The position numbers were made by a program, and so were the translations under genes. Positions 29,783 to 39,357 of a stretch of 64,000 nt of DNA are shown here, piece after piece. Each line of letters starts with the position of its first letter. Within the stretch, counting starts at the first letter, position 1. Under the pieces are notes generated by a model. The model was given only the letters and a program-made list of their open reading frames with translations, was not told the DNA's origin and searched no databases. The DNA comes from Duganella flavida (lineage in GTDB: Bacteria > Pseudomonadota > Gammaproteobacteria > Burkholderiales > Burkholderiaceae_D): NCBI RefSeq assembly GCF_009857445.1, contig NZ_WWCN01000002.1, forward strand, positions 62,001 through 126,000, read 5' to 3'.

Positions 29783-30804
29783 GCTTTCACCAGCAGCTTG
29801 CCGCGGTGATCGCCGGTGAACAGCGAGTTCAGCGCCGATGGCAGTTGCTCGAAGCCGTTGATCACGGTTTCTTCAAATACGATTTCGCCCGCTTTCACCC
29901 AGGGTCCGACGATGCGGGTCATTTCATCCATGCGGTGCAGGTAGTCGCGCGCCAGCATGCCTTGAATTGTGGCGCGCTGGTACAGCATGTGGTGCAGCAG
30001 GCGCGGGCCCAGTTCCGGCGTTTCAAGGCCGCCGCTGTACTGGCTGATCTGGCCGCAAATCACGATGCGCGCGCGGCGGTTGATCAGCGGGATGATAGCG
30101 TCGGTCACCATGCCGCCAACGTTGTCGAAGTAGACGTCGACGCCGCCGGTCAGGCGTTGGATGTCCGCGCCCAGCGCGTCGGCGTTGTTGAAGGCTTTGT
30201 AGTCGATGGCCCAGTCGGCGCCCAGGGTGTTGCGCACCCAGTCACACTTGGCCGGACCGCCGGCGATGCCCAGCACGCGCGCGCCGTGGCGCTTGGCGAA
30301 CTGCACCACCAGCGAACCCACCGCGCCGGCCGCGCCGGATACGACCACCACTTCACCTGCATGCGGCTTGCCCGATTCGGTCAGGCCGAACCACGCGGTG
30401 CGGCCCGGCATGCCGAGTACGCCGAGCGCAGTGGTGACCGGCGCCAGATCAGGATCGATGCGCTTCAAAGCGCTGGCGTGCACGCGGGCGTGGGTCTGCC
30501 AGCCGGTGTAGCTTTGCACCCAGTCGCCGTCGGCAAAGCCAGGCGCGTTGGAGGCCAGCACTTGCGACACGACGGCGCCTTGCTGCACGGTGTTGAGCGG
30601 ATGCGGATCGGCATCGTAAGTCGGCTTGCTCGACTGGCCGATGCGCATATAGGGATCGACGCTGAAGTAGCGCGACTCAATCAGCACTTCGCCGTCGGCC
30701 AGCGTGGTATCCAGCGCTTGTTCGACGAGTTGGTAGTGGTCGGTGGTGATCTGGCCCGTCGGCTGGCGGCGGTAGATCCATTGTTTTTGCGAGATGGTAG
30801 TCAT
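29779..30804 (-). CDS. NADP-dependent medium-chain oxidoreductase (CurA/LTB4DH-like)
   Basis: Zinc-free MDR-family reductase, 341 residues from ATG 30804 (MTTISQKQWIYRRQPTG, as in E. coli CurA); an ATG at 30831 would add nine residues. The nucleotide-binding segment reads VSGAAGAVGSLVVQFAKRHG, and FDNVGG follows. Enzymes of this group reduce alpha,beta-unsaturated ketones and aldehydes with NADPH. It is divergent from the adjacent LysR gene, which is the likely regulator. Confidence 0.92.
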   Translation of the reverse strand: MTTISQKQWIYRRQPTGQITTDHYQLVEQALDTTLADGEVLIESRYFSVDPYMRIGQSSKPTYDADPHPLNTVQQGAVVSQVLASNAPGFADGDWVQSYTGWQTHARVHASALKRIDPDLAPVTTALGVLGMPGRTAWFGLTESGKPHAGEVVVVSGAAGAVGSLVVQFAKRHGARVLGIAGGPAKCDWVRNTLGADWAIDYKAFNNADALGADIQRLTGGVDVYFDNVGGMVTDAIIPLINRRARIVICGQISQYSGGLETPELGPRLLHHMLYQRATIQGMLARDYLHRMDEMTRIVGPWVKAGEIVFEETVINGFEQLPSALNSLFTGDHRGKLLVKA

Positions 30805-30879
30805 AGCCTGAAATGGTATGATGATGTTCATATCCAGTAAAGCAACTTAAATTCACCTTTTGTATCCCGTTAGGAAACG

Positions 30880-31782
30880 ATGAATCTCAGCGATTTGCGC
30901 ATCTTTGTCAGCGCTGCGCGCCGCCCGTCGCTGGGCGCGGCGGCGCAAGAGATGCATTTGACGCCATCGGCCGTCTCCAAAGCCCTCAAGCGGCTGGAGG
31001 ATGTGCTGGGCAAGCCGTTGTTCGATCGTAGCGCCAAGCAACTGGTGCTGAATGACAGCGGCCAGCTGCTGCTGAGCCGCGCGCAGACTTTGCTGGCGCT
31101 GGCTGACCAGGCCAAGGCCGACCTGATGGGCGAGCAAGCCGCCATCGATAGCCGTATTGGCGGCCCGGCAATTTTGCTGTGGCGGCATGGCGGGATGTTG
31201 TCGCAAGCGCTGCAAGCCTATCCCGAAGCCAGCCTGCGCATGCAAGCCATGTTCGAAGACGAAGCGCTGGCGGCGCTGGCGCGCGGCGACATCAACGCCG
31301 CCATCGTTACCAGCGATGTGATCGAGGGGCGCGGCGAGCACTGGTCGGAGGAGTGGGAAGCCACGCCGCTGGGCAGCATCACACTGCACCTGATGGCGGG
31401 TACGCAGCACCCCTTGGTGAAGGCGCGCAAGCTGAAGGCCAACACGGCGGAAGTGTTGAAGCACGACTTCGCCTGTCCATCGCGTTCGCTGTTTTGTGGC
31501 GTACAGCGCGGTGCGCATTCGGACGGCTGGCGCGACGACCAACTGCCGCGCAAGATCCGCTACTGGACCGACGACCTGCAACTGCTGCTGACGCTGGTGA
31601 AGGCAGGACAGGCGCTGGCTTACCTGCCAGATTTCGCGCTGGCGGACAATGAGCTGCGCCGCATCCAGGTCACTGACTGCGCTTTTGAATGCGTGGAGCA
31701 CGTGTCGCTGGTGTGGAACCGCGCACAGGCCAGCGGCTGGCAGCGCGAGCTGGCGCAGTCGCTGGCCGGATACAACTCGTAA
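30880..31782 (+). CDS. LysR-family transcriptional regulator
   Basis: 300 residues. N-terminal winged helix (about 1-60: NLSDLRIFVSAARRPSLGAA, LTPSAVSKALKRLEDVLG), then a linker helix and the periplasmic-binding-like effector domain. Divergent from the NADP-dependent reductase across 75 bases, the classic layout for a LysR protein controlling its neighbour. The helix-turn-helix has the common Ser-Ser/Ala variations, with no missing elements. Confidence 0.93.
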   Translation: MNLSDLRIFVSAARRPSLGAAAQEMHLTPSAVSKALKRLEDVLGKPLFDRSAKQLVLNDSGQLLLSRAQTLLALADQAKADLMGEQAAIDSRIGGPAILLWRHGGMLSQALQAYPEASLRMQAMFEDEALAALARGDINAAIVTSDVIEGRGEHWSEEWEATPLGSITLHLMAGTQHPLVKARKLKANTAEVLKHDFACPSRSLFCGVQRGAHSDGWRDDQLPRKIRYWTDDLQLLLTLVKAGQALAYLPDFALADNELRRIQVTDCAFECVEHVSLVWNRAQASGWQRELAQSLAGYNS

Positions 31783-31886
31783 CTTTTCTTACGGAAATGT
31801 GGTCGTCTTGCTTTGAGGAGGCCGCGTTATATGCTCAAGACGCTGATGAACAGCGATCTGCAAACCCAACGAAAAGGAACGACGCC

Positions 31887-32366
31887 ATGAAAACCAAGAC
31901 CCTGATGATTACCGGCCTGCTTTCGATGATCAGCGCTGCAGCATTTGCGCAGACCCCAGTGGCCCAAGTCCAGCAAGACAATGCGCAGATCCGCCAGGAC
32001 ACCAAACAGATTCATCAGGACACCCGCGAGATCAAGCATGACAACGCGGTGATTGCAGTCAAAAAAGGTGAAGTCGCCGCCGGCAAGCAGCAGCTGCAAG
32101 CGGAACGCCACGAGCGCAATGCGCTGGCCCGCGCCGAGAATGCCGATGTGAAAAAAGGCGATTTGGCAGGTGCCCAGCAAATGGACCAGGCGCGCCGCAG
32201 CGAGCAGCAAGCGATCAAGCAGCAAAAGCAGGAGATCAAGCACGACGAGAAAGTGATCGCCCATCGCAAGACCGACAAGCAAGACGCCAAACTGGCCCGC
32301 CACGATGAAAAAGTGGAGCGTCATGACGAGAAGGTCAAGCGCGACCACGACGCAGCTAAAATCTGA
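31887..32366 (+). CDS. Exported His/Lys/Asp-rich coiled-coil protein
   Basis: 159 residues from ATG 31887 with AAAAGGAA upstream; a longer in-frame extension overlaps the LysR gene. Signal peptide (cleavage after AFA), then an uninterrupted charged helix built of imperfect repeats: QDTKQIHQDTREIKHDN near the start and RHDEKVERHDEKVKRDHD at the end. The many His and acidic residues could bind metal ions. No cysteine, no membrane helix. Unknown family; terminator directly downstream. Confidence 0.75.
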   Translation: MKTKTLMITGLLSMISAAAFAQTPVAQVQQDNAQIRQDTKQIHQDTREIKHDNAVIAVKKGEVAAGKQQLQAERHERNALARAENADVKKGDLAGAQQMDQARRSEQQAIKQQKQEIKHDEKVIAHRKTDKQDAKLARHDEKVERHDEKVKRDHDAAKI

Positions 32367-32381
32367 TTCTCTTTTCACTCA

Positions 32382-32410
32382 AAACCGGGCGCCTTTAAAA
32401 CGCCCGGTTT
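32382..32410 (+). terminator. Intrinsic terminator
   Basis: AAACCGGGCG (from 32382) and CGCCCGGTTT (to 32410) form a 10-bp stem with a 9-base loop, symmetric A/T ends on both sides. Ends the coiled-coil protein transcript. Confidence 0.85.
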
Positions 32411-32430
32411 AGTGCTATATTGAAGTCACC

Positions 32431-32916
32431 ATGACCGTCTCGCTCAACACTGTTACCTCCAATGCGGCTTACCAGCCGTATGTGCCGACCGTCTCTCCGG
32501 CGACGTCGGCAGAGGCGTTGACGTCGCAGGCGGTGAGTTTGTCGGCGCAGTCGGCGGTGGTGGCGTCGCTCGGTGGCTCCACTGGCGCCACGGTGTACAC
32601 GCCCAGCGGCTTGCTCAATACCTTGCAGCAGGCCGGCACCGTCGAAGAACCCGTCAATGTGGCTGATAAGAATAATAACGTTGATGCATCGACCTCGGTC
32701 CAGCAGGCACTGGACCAGGGCATCGTTTCCTCGCTGGCCACCAGCGCTGTCGGCTCCGGTGTCTACACCGGTACTGGCGCACTCAGCGGCGCGCTGTCCG
32801 CACAAGCCTCCGCCAACTGGGCGGAAGTACTCAAAACCAATCCCAACCTCGCCAGTACCCTCATCTCCAGTTCCTTTGACCAAGGTTTCGTGAACTCGCT
32901 TTCGGTCACCGCGTAA
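32431..32916 (+). CDS. Ser/Ala/Thr-rich protein, unknown
   Basis: 161 residues, without signal peptide, membrane helix or cysteine. Composition is dominated by Ser, Ala, Thr, Val and Gly, with short segments such as STSVQQALDQGIVSSLATSA. The ATG at 32431 follows a TATATT (32416-32421) so closely that a leaderless transcript is possible. Low-complexity proteins of this kind in Oxalobacteraceae are unassigned. It precedes the chemoreceptor gene, with no evidence of a shared role. Confidence 0.65.
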   Translation: MTVSLNTVTSNAAYQPYVPTVSPATSAEALTSQAVSLSAQSAVVASLGGSTGATVYTPSGLLNTLQQAGTVEEPVNVADKNNNVDASTSVQQALDQGIVSSLATSAVGSGVYTGTGALSGALSAQASANWAEVLKTNPNLASTLISSSFDQGFVNSLSVTA

Positions 32917-33045
32917 GCGCTTAATTGTTTTCCGTGATAAACTTATCGTTCTATCGGGAAATCATTATTCATCTACCCGAATCGCAGTTTCAATAGTGGT
33001 AACGCTTCTTTAATTCCAACATTGCCTTCGCGGGCACTCTTCATC

Positions 33046-34620
33046 ATGAAAAATTTGAAAATCGGCACGCGCCTTGCGGCGGGCTTTGGCTTGGTATTGG
33101 CGTTGATGATGTTGATGACGGTGATTGGCATCCGTCACATGAGCACGGTAGCCAGCGCCACCCGCGACATGATGCAGCAGCCACTGGCCAAGGAGCGCAT
33201 GATTTCGGACTGGTATCGCCTGATCCACACCAGCGTGCGCCGCACCTCGGCGATTTCGAAGAGCTCCGATCCGTCGCTGGGCCCGTTCTTTGCCGAGGAG
33301 ACTGCCTCGTCCACGGCCGAAGTCAACGGCCTGCAAAAGAAGGTTGAACCGCTGCTGGAAAGCGATGAGGAAAAAGCCATCTTCAGCGGCATGATGGATA
33401 ACCGCAAGCGTTATCTGTCTGCCCGCGACGCCATTGTCGCCCTGAAGAAGGACGGCAAGCTGGAAGAGGCGGCCGAGGTGCTGGACCAGCGCTTTACGCC
33501 GGCCGGCAAGGCTTACCTGGGTTCGCTGAGCGGCCTGCTGGATTTGCAGCGCAAGAGCATCGACGCCAACGCCGCACGTATTGAAGAGCAGTACGAAAGC
33601 AGCCGCACTTTCATGACTGTGTGCGGACTGGTAGTGCTGGTGCTGGGCGGCGTATGCGCATGGCGTCTGACGCGCGGCATTACGGTGCCGCTGAGCCAGG
33701 CTGTGGAGATCGCGGTGGCGGTGGCGAACAAGGATTTGACCTCGCATATTGAAGCTACCAGCACGGATGAAACCGGCCGCCTGCTGCAAGCGTTGCAGCA
33801 AATGAATGATGGCCTGATCGGCATCGTGACTGAAGTACGCAATGGCACCGAGAGTATTTCGACTGCGTCGAGCCAGATCGCGGCGGGCAATCTGGATTTG
33901 TCGGGCCGCACCGAAGAGCAGGCGTCCAGCCTGGAAGAAACCGCGTCGTCGATGGAAGAGTTGACCGCGACGGTGAAGCAGAATGCGGACAACGCGCGCC
34001 AGGCCAACCAACTGGCAGTGAAGGCGTCGGAAGTGGCGCAGCGCGGCGGCGGCGTGGTGTCGGAAGTGGTGACGACGATGGATGCGATTACCGGTTCGTC
34101 GCGCAAGATTGCCGACATCATCAGCGTGATTGATGGTATCGCTTTCCAGACCAATATCCTGGCGTTGAACGCGGCGGTTGAAGCGGCGCGTGCGGGCGAG
34201 CAGGGCCGCGGCTTCGCGGTGGTGGCGTCGGAAGTGCGCAACCTGGCGCAGCGCAGTGCGGCGGCGGCTAAAGAGATCAAGACGCTGATCGACGATTCGC
34301 TGGAGAAGGTCAACGCCGGCAGCTCGCTGGTGACGCAGGCCGGTAACACCATGACCGAAGTGGTGGACAGCATTCAGCGCGTGACCGATATCATGGGCGA
34401 AATCACCTCGGCTTCGCTGGAGCAAAGCAGCGGTATCGAGCAGGTCAACCAGGCCATCGGCCAGATGGACCAGGTAACACAGCAGAACGCGGCGCTGGTG
34501 GAAGAAGCCGCCGCCGCCGCAGGCTCGCTGCACGATCAGGCAGATGCGCTGACGGCCATCGTGGCGGTGTTCAAGCTGCACGAGGCGCCGGCTGGTCGGC
34601 ACTTGCAACTCCGCGCTTAA
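33046..34620 (+). CDS. Methyl-accepting chemotaxis protein
   Basis: 524 residues from ATG 33046 (MKNLKIGTRLAAGFGLVL, the usual start). Two membrane helices (about 10-30 and 190-212) enclose a four-helix-bundle periplasmic domain; then HAMP (about 213-265) and the cytoplasmic signalling domain with methylation helices (EEQASSLEETASSMEEL) and the conserved hairpin tip (IAFQTNILALNAAVEAARAG). Class 36H-like receptor by appearance. Ligand unknown. No che genes are nearby. Confidence 0.95.
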   Translation: MKNLKIGTRLAAGFGLVLALMMLMTVIGIRHMSTVASATRDMMQQPLAKERMISDWYRLIHTSVRRTSAISKSSDPSLGPFFAEETASSTAEVNGLQKKVEPLLESDEEKAIFSGMMDNRKRYLSARDAIVALKKDGKLEEAAEVLDQRFTPAGKAYLGSLSGLLDLQRKSIDANAARIEEQYESSRTFMTVCGLVVLVLGGVCAWRLTRGITVPLSQAVEIAVAVANKDLTSHIEATSTDETGRLLQALQQMNDGLIGIVTEVRNGTESISTASSQIAAGNLDLSGRTEEQASSLEETASSMEELTATVKQNADNARQANQLAVKASEVAQRGGGVVSEVVTTMDAITGSSRKIADIISVIDGIAFQTNILALNAAVEAARAGEQGRGFAVVASEVRNLAQRSAAAAKEIKTLIDDSLEKVNAGSSLVTQAGNTMTEVVDSIQRVTDIMGEITSASLEQSSGIEQVNQAIGQMDQVTQQNAALVEEAAAAAGSLHDQADALTAIVAVFKLHEAPAGRHLQLRA

Positions 34621-34621
34621 T

Positions 34622-34699
34622 CAGCATGGGGCCCCGCCTGCGCGGGGACGACGGCGTTGCGCGTTGCCGTCATTCCCGCGAAAGCGGGAATCCATGCTG
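34622..34699. repeat. REP/BIME-type palindromic element
   Basis: A nested palindrome: outer CAGCATGG/CCATGCTG, left hairpin CCCCGCCTGCGCGGGG and right hairpin CCCGCGAAAGCGGG inside CGTCATTCCCGCG. This matches the widely dispersed GTCATTCCCGC-AAGCGGGAAT class of intergenic repeats. It lies between two convergent genes and may act as a transcription stop or mRNA stabiliser. Confidence 0.8.
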
Positions 34700-34702
34700 C
34701 GC

Positions 34703-37700
34703 TTACTGCGCCTGTAGCTCGACGTTGATCATATTGTCGTCCGGCTTGCGGTCGATCAGCTTGTTGTCTGGATCGATGCCCGCTTTGGCCGGGCGGCCGC
34801 TCACCACCACCGTGTAGCGATTCTCCTTCTGCGTGATCAGCATACGCTGGCGCAGCAGGCTGTTGCCGTCTTTGTCGTCAATGCCGATGTCGATCCAGTC
34901 GCGCAGCGCGCTATCTTTCTCCTCGCCTTGCTCCCCAGCGCGCACCTTGGCGGCGCTGACGGTGAAGCTGACTTCGTAACGCCCATCATTCAGCTTGCGT
35001 GCAGTCGCCGCGACGGCGTGATTCTCATACAGCACGATGTAGTTGAACAGGTCGTCGATCAGGTAAGCCTGGTCGGCCGGCGTGATTTTGCGCAGCGCAT
35101 CCACCAGCACCGTCACGCTCGGATACGGTCCGGACTTGCGGCCGTACTGGTTCAGGAGCTCTTTCAGCGCGCCGTTGACCTTGTCCTCACCCAGCATTTC
35201 CTGCAGCTGGTACATGGCCATGCTGCCTTTGCGGTAGTGGATGTAGTTCTGGTTTTCGTTTTCCGCCAGCGGCAGTTCCTTCTTGCGTTCCAGCGCGCGG
35301 CCGATCAGGTAGTGGTCCAGGTCATAGTGCAGGAAGCGGCGCATTTTGCCCGGGCCAAAATTCTTCTTCATCACCATCAGCGCCGAGTACTCGGCCAGCG
35401 TTTCGCTCAGCACCGTGCTGCCGCGCGTGTTGCCGGCCACCAGCTGATGGCCCCACCACTGGTGCGCTACTTCATGCGCGGTGATGTAGAACGGGTAGTC
35501 GATATCCTTCGGATTCTTGTCGTTGACCTTGGCAATAAAGCCCACCGATTCCGAATACGGAATGGTGTTTGGATACGACTGCGCAAACTGCGCATAGCGC
35601 GGGAACTCGACGATGCGCACCAGCTTGTGCTGGTACGGACCAAAATTTTTAGTGTAGTAATCCAGCGATTCCTTGATGCCCTTGTCCATGCGGTCGAGGT
35701 TGTACTCATGGCCCGGATGGTAGTACAGCTCGATACCCACGTCCTGCCACCAGTCGCGCTTGACCAGATAGCGCGCTGACTGGAAGCCGTACATATTCAG
35801 CATCGGCTGGTCCATCTTGTAGTGGAAGTAGCGGCGACCCTTGCTGCTCCAGTCCTTGACCAGCGTGCCTGGCGCAATCGCGGTCTGGTCGGCGCTGGTG
35901 CTGACGGTGGTGTCGAAATTGATCCAGTCGGCGTCGTTGCTGACAGCGTTGTTGGCCAGGCCGCCCACATCGTCACGCGGCAGCATGCGCTCGCGCACCG
36001 GCAGCTTGTGCTTTCTACGGTCGCTCGCATCGCTCAGTTCCCAATCCTGCTGGTAGCCGATGTGCGGCATGATGCCGTTGTTGAAGAAGGTGCCATTGCC
36101 GATCACCGGCGTGTCGCGGCCAAGGCCGAGAATGCCTTGCGGGGTGTAGCTGATGTCAAAATCCATCGCCATTTGCGCGCCCGGCGCCAACGGCTTGCTG
36201 AGTTTGTAGGTGTAGAAGCCCAGATCGTCGTCCTGCAAGCCGTTGCGTACTTCCTGGCTGAAGCGCACGCGGTACTGCGCTACGGTGTTGTCCTGGGTGA
36301 TGATGATGTCGTTGACCGGCTGCGTGGTTTTGTTCTGCAGCACGTAGCGGCCCTTGACGATCAGCACGCGCTTGTCCGGCCACATGTCGACGTTCAGTTT
36401 GACGTCGGTGATGCGCGGCTGCGGCAGCACGGCGTATTGCTTGTACTTGCGCTCGTAGCTGGCTTTTTCCGCTTCCTTGTAATAGGTCGATTTGAAGCAG
36501 TTGGCCATGTACTGGTTGTAGAACAGCACGCCGCCGGCGCCGCCGAAAATCAGCACGCCGACGGTGATGGTGGTCAGCACCGGCACGGTCAGCGCATGGC
36601 GCGCCAGTTGCAGGCGCTGGCGCCAGCCGTCGTTGGTGCCGCGCGCCCAGAACAGCAACGACAGTACGGTCAGCAGCAGCGCCGCACCGCCCCAGTAAGC
36701 TTCGTACCAACGTTCACGCAGCAGGAAGTGGCCGTAGCCGTTCATGGCGGAGTAGGTAATGCTCGGCATGTTGCCGTAGATGAGCATCGGGTTATCCAGC
36801 CCGATGCTGCTCGCCGTCACGCTGATGATGTAGTAGACGATCATCGCAAAGTAGGCGATGTAGCGCTGGTTGATCAGCACTTGCAGCGCAATCGCCAGCA
36901 CCGCTGTCAGCGCATAGCCTGGCATTTGCAGCAGGAACAGGTGATGCAGGTACAGGCCCGGCTCCAGCAGGAAGTAGCCCTGGAAGATTTGCACCGCCAT
37001 GCCGGTCAGCATAACGATCACCATCAGCACCAACTGCAGGCCGATCAGCGCGAACAGCTTGGCCAGCAGCGGCAGCCAGCTTGGCACCGGCAGTGCATCC
37101 AGCATTTGCGCCATGTGGGCTTCGCGCTCGCGCCAAATCAGTTCGCCGGCGTAGAAGGTGGTGATCACCATCATGAACAGCGCGAAGGTTTCGCTGACGA
37201 TTTCCAGCACCTGGTAGGTGACTGGGTAAGTATTGGTACCCCACAGCGAGCCCATGTCCAGCGAGGAGGCGCCCATCATCAGCACGCCGGCCAGCACGAT
37301 CACCAGGAAGTAGATGTTCTTGGTAGTCTCGCGCAGGTTGAGCCAGCTGGAACGCAACAACAGCCAGCCGAGGCTGCGTGCCTGAAAGTCAGGCTTCTCT
37401 TGCGTGTTGGTGGAGGTTTGCGACAGGTGTTGCGGGATTTCGCCTTCGCCGGTGCTGGTGCGCTTGCCGTGGCCGCTATCGCTGGTGGCGATGAAGTGGA
37501 AACGCCAGTAGCCGACCATCAGGCCCACCAGCGCAGCCGAAGCCCAGATCACGCGGTTCAGCAGGTACACGCCTTCCGGCAGGAACAAGCGGGTGTTGCG
37601 CTCGATGATGGGCCAGTACTCGGTCAGGCGGATCACGGCGGTGGTGCCGAATGGGTCGATCAGGGCGGCGAAGGTTTTGTAGTCGAGGTCGCGCGCCAGG

Positions 37701-38287
37701 CCGGGCGCCACCATGTAGCCGATCAGCATGACCACGCTGGAGATATAGACCGGCAGCATGCGCCGCGTCAGCGCCGCCAGGATGAAGAACACCGCACCAA
37801 AGATGAAGATGTTGGGCAGGATGACGACAAAGTAGGGGATCACATAAGCAATTGCATCCGCATGCGCCAGCCGCTCGGGATCGATGCCGGGGATGAAGCT
37901 GCCCAGCCACGCACCGATCAGGATGCTGGTGAAGATCGCCGCCAGCGTGATGTAGGCGCCGAGGAAACGACCGAACATGTACTGGTGTTTCTTGATCGGC
38001 GCACTGAAGAAGAAGTGCTGCATGTCGTACTCGAAGTCCTGCTGCACCGAGCGCCCCATCATGGCGGCGATGACGATCACGCCGATCGAGCCGAGGAAGC
38101 TGGTGGTGAACATGAGCGAGCGCGGCGAGTCGATCAGCTGGCTGCCGAAGGTGACCGAAGCGCCTTTGAAGAAGCCGCCGGCGGCAGCCATCCACAGCAT
38201 GGTTAGCGCCAGGAAGCCGAAGAAGTAGACCCAGGTCGATAACAGTTTGAGGCGCTGGCGCGCTTCAAAGTAGGCAATGGCAAACAT
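34703..38287 (-). CDS. ABC-2 permease fused to an M1 aminopeptidase
   Basis: 1194 residues. The first 600 or so hold two ABC-2-type membrane halves (about six helices before a cytoplasmic loop at 265-315, then about six more and a final helix near 575-597); an odd total would put the C-terminal part in the periplasm. Residues from about 630 form an M1-family peptidase with zinc motif H938-E939-V-A-H942 and Glu962 in SETLAEY. The spacing between His942 and Glu962 is 19 residues rather than the usual 18, and no GxMEN exopeptidase motif is visible; IPYSES occupies that region. The partner ATPase is the upstream gene. Confidence 0.93.
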   Translation of the reverse strand: MFAIAYFEARQRLKLLSTWVYFFGFLALTMLWMAAAGGFFKGASVTFGSQLIDSPRSLMFTTSFLGSIGVIVIAAMMGRSVQQDFEYDMQHFFFSAPIKKHQYMFGRFLGAYITLAAIFTSILIGAWLGSFIPGIDPERLAHADAIAYVIPYFVVILPNIFIFGAVFFILAALTRRMLPVYISSVVMLIGYMVAPGLARDLDYKTFAALIDPFGTTAVIRLTEYWPIIERNTRLFLPEGVYLLNRVIWASAALVGLMVGYWRFHFIATSDSGHGKRTSTGEGEIPQHLSQTSTNTQEKPDFQARSLGWLLLRSSWLNLRETTKNIYFLVIVLAGVLMMGASSLDMGSLWGTNTYPVTYQVLEIVSETFALFMMVITTFYAGELIWREREAHMAQMLDALPVPSWLPLLAKLFALIGLQLVLMVIVMLTGMAVQIFQGYFLLEPGLYLHHLFLLQMPGYALTAVLAIALQVLINQRYIAYFAMIVYYIISVTASSIGLDNPMLIYGNMPSITYSAMNGYGHFLLRERWYEAYWGGAALLLTVLSLLFWARGTNDGWRQRLQLARHALTVPVLTTITVGVLIFGGAGGVLFYNQYMANCFKSTYYKEAEKASYERKYKQYAVLPQPRITDVKLNVDMWPDKRVLIVKGRYVLQNKTTQPVNDIIITQDNTVAQYRVRFSQEVRNGLQDDDLGFYTYKLSKPLAPGAQMAMDFDISYTPQGILGLGRDTPVIGNGTFFNNGIMPHIGYQQDWELSDASDRRKHKLPVRERMLPRDDVGGLANNAVSNDADWINFDTTVSTSADQTAIAPGTLVKDWSSKGRRYFHYKMDQPMLNMYGFQSARYLVKRDWWQDVGIELYYHPGHEYNLDRMDKGIKESLDYYTKNFGPYQHKLVRIVEFPRYAQFAQSYPNTIPYSESVGFIAKVNDKNPKDIDYPFYITAHEVAHQWWGHQLVAGNTRGSTVLSETLAEYSALMVMKKNFGPGKMRRFLHYDLDHYLIGRALERKKELPLAENENQNYIHYRKGSMAMYQLQEMLGEDKVNGALKELLNQYGRKSGPYPSVTVLVDALRKITPADQAYLIDDLFNYIVLYENHAVAATARKLNDGRYEVSFTVSAAKVRAGEQGEEKDSALRDWIDIGIDDKDGNSLLRQRMLITQKENRYTVVVSGRPAKAGIDPDNKLIDRKPDDNMINVELQAQ

Positions 38288-38296
38288 GATACGCCC

Positions 38297-39190
38297 TTAA
38301 TCGCAGCTGTTCGCGGCGCGATGGCGGCCAGCGATGGTGGCGAAGTAGACATCCTCCAGATCGCCGATGGCTTCCTCAAAGCCGTCGCCCGGATCATCGT
38401 CGCTGTAGACATGGATCAGCGTGCGGCCCGACAGCAGGCGCGACGAAATTACCGGATGGCGCAGCTGGAACGAAGGCAGGTCGGCCTTGTTGATGAAGCG
38501 GGCCCAGATTTTGTCGCTGACTTCGTGGATCAGTTCCTGCGTCGGCCCGCACAGCAGCAAATGGCCTTTGTTGATGATGGCCATGTTGGCGCACAGGTCG
38601 GCCACGTCGCTGACGATGTGGGTGGACAGGATCACCGTCTTGTCTTCGCCGATGTCGGACAGCAGGTTGTGGAAGCGCACGCGCTCTTGCGGGTCGAGGC
38701 CGGCGGTCGGCTCGTCGACGATGATCAGTTTTGGATCGCCCAGCAGTGCCTGCGCGATGCCGAAACGCTGGCGCATGCCGCCCGAGAAGCCGCCCAAACG
38801 CTGGTGGCGCACTTCAAACAGATTGGTTTGCTGCAGCAGGCCGTCCACCACTTCGCGGCGGCGATGGCGGTTGCTCAGGCCTTTCAGCACGGCGAAATGG
38901 TCGAGCAGTTCGTAAGCGGTCACTTTCGGGTAGACGCCGAAATCCTGCGGCAGGTAGCCCAGCTGGCGGCGGATTTCATCCTTTTCATCGAGTACGTCGA
39001 GGTCGCCGAAGAACACCGAGCCGGAGTCGCATTCCTGCAAGGTGGCGAGGGTACGCATCAGCGTCGATTTGCCGGCGCCATTGGGGCCGAGCAGACCGAA
39101 CATCCCGGTCGGGATCGTGAGCGAAATATTGTCCAGCGCAACGACGCCGTTGCTATAGGTTTTGGACAAATTGCTGATGCTTAATTCCAT
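38297..39190 (-). CDS. ABC transporter ATP-binding protein
   Basis: 297 residues. Start ATG 39190 has a perfect AGGAG five bases upstream; an in-frame start at 39220 is less likely. Walker A is LLGPNGAGKST, signature FSGGMRQRFG, Walker B LIIVDEPTAGLD, followed by the H-loop STHIVSDVADL. The C-terminal 70 residues are an accessory region common in ABC-2 export ATPases. It precedes the permease-peptidase fusion by 9 bases and almost certainly powers it. Confidence 0.95.
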   Translation of the reverse strand: MELSISNLSKTYSNGVVALDNISLTIPTGMFGLLGPNGAGKSTLMRTLATLQECDSGSVFFGDLDVLDEKDEIRRQLGYLPQDFGVYPKVTAYELLDHFAVLKGLSNRHRRREVVDGLLQQTNLFEVRHQRLGGFSGGMRQRFGIAQALLGDPKLIIVDEPTAGLDPQERVRFHNLLSDIGEDKTVILSTHIVSDVADLCANMAIINKGHLLLCGPTQELIHEVSDKIWARFINKADLPSFQLRHPVISSRLLSGRTLIHVYSDDDPGDGFEEAIGDLEDVYFATIAGRHRAANSCD

Positions 39191-39357
39191 GCTAACTCCT
39201 GATTCTGCACGACCACACACTTTTCACATGATGGCATTGTATTGAATTTGGTCCATAGCCGGGGTCCCATTGCGATGGGCCGCACAATGGTGCGCCAGAG
39301 TGCAGATTTGGCGGAACAGGCCGGAGGGATGGGGTCATGGTTGAATAGACAACTTAA

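Noticed and set aside
32925..33045. Flagellar sigma28 promoter before the chemoreceptor
   Set aside because: TAA...GATAA-like segments are present but the spacing is wrong for the sigma28 consensus.
35822..38206. 794-codon frame antisense to the permease-peptidase gene
   Set aside because: Shadow of a clear full-length gene; Gln/His/Val-rich without motifs.
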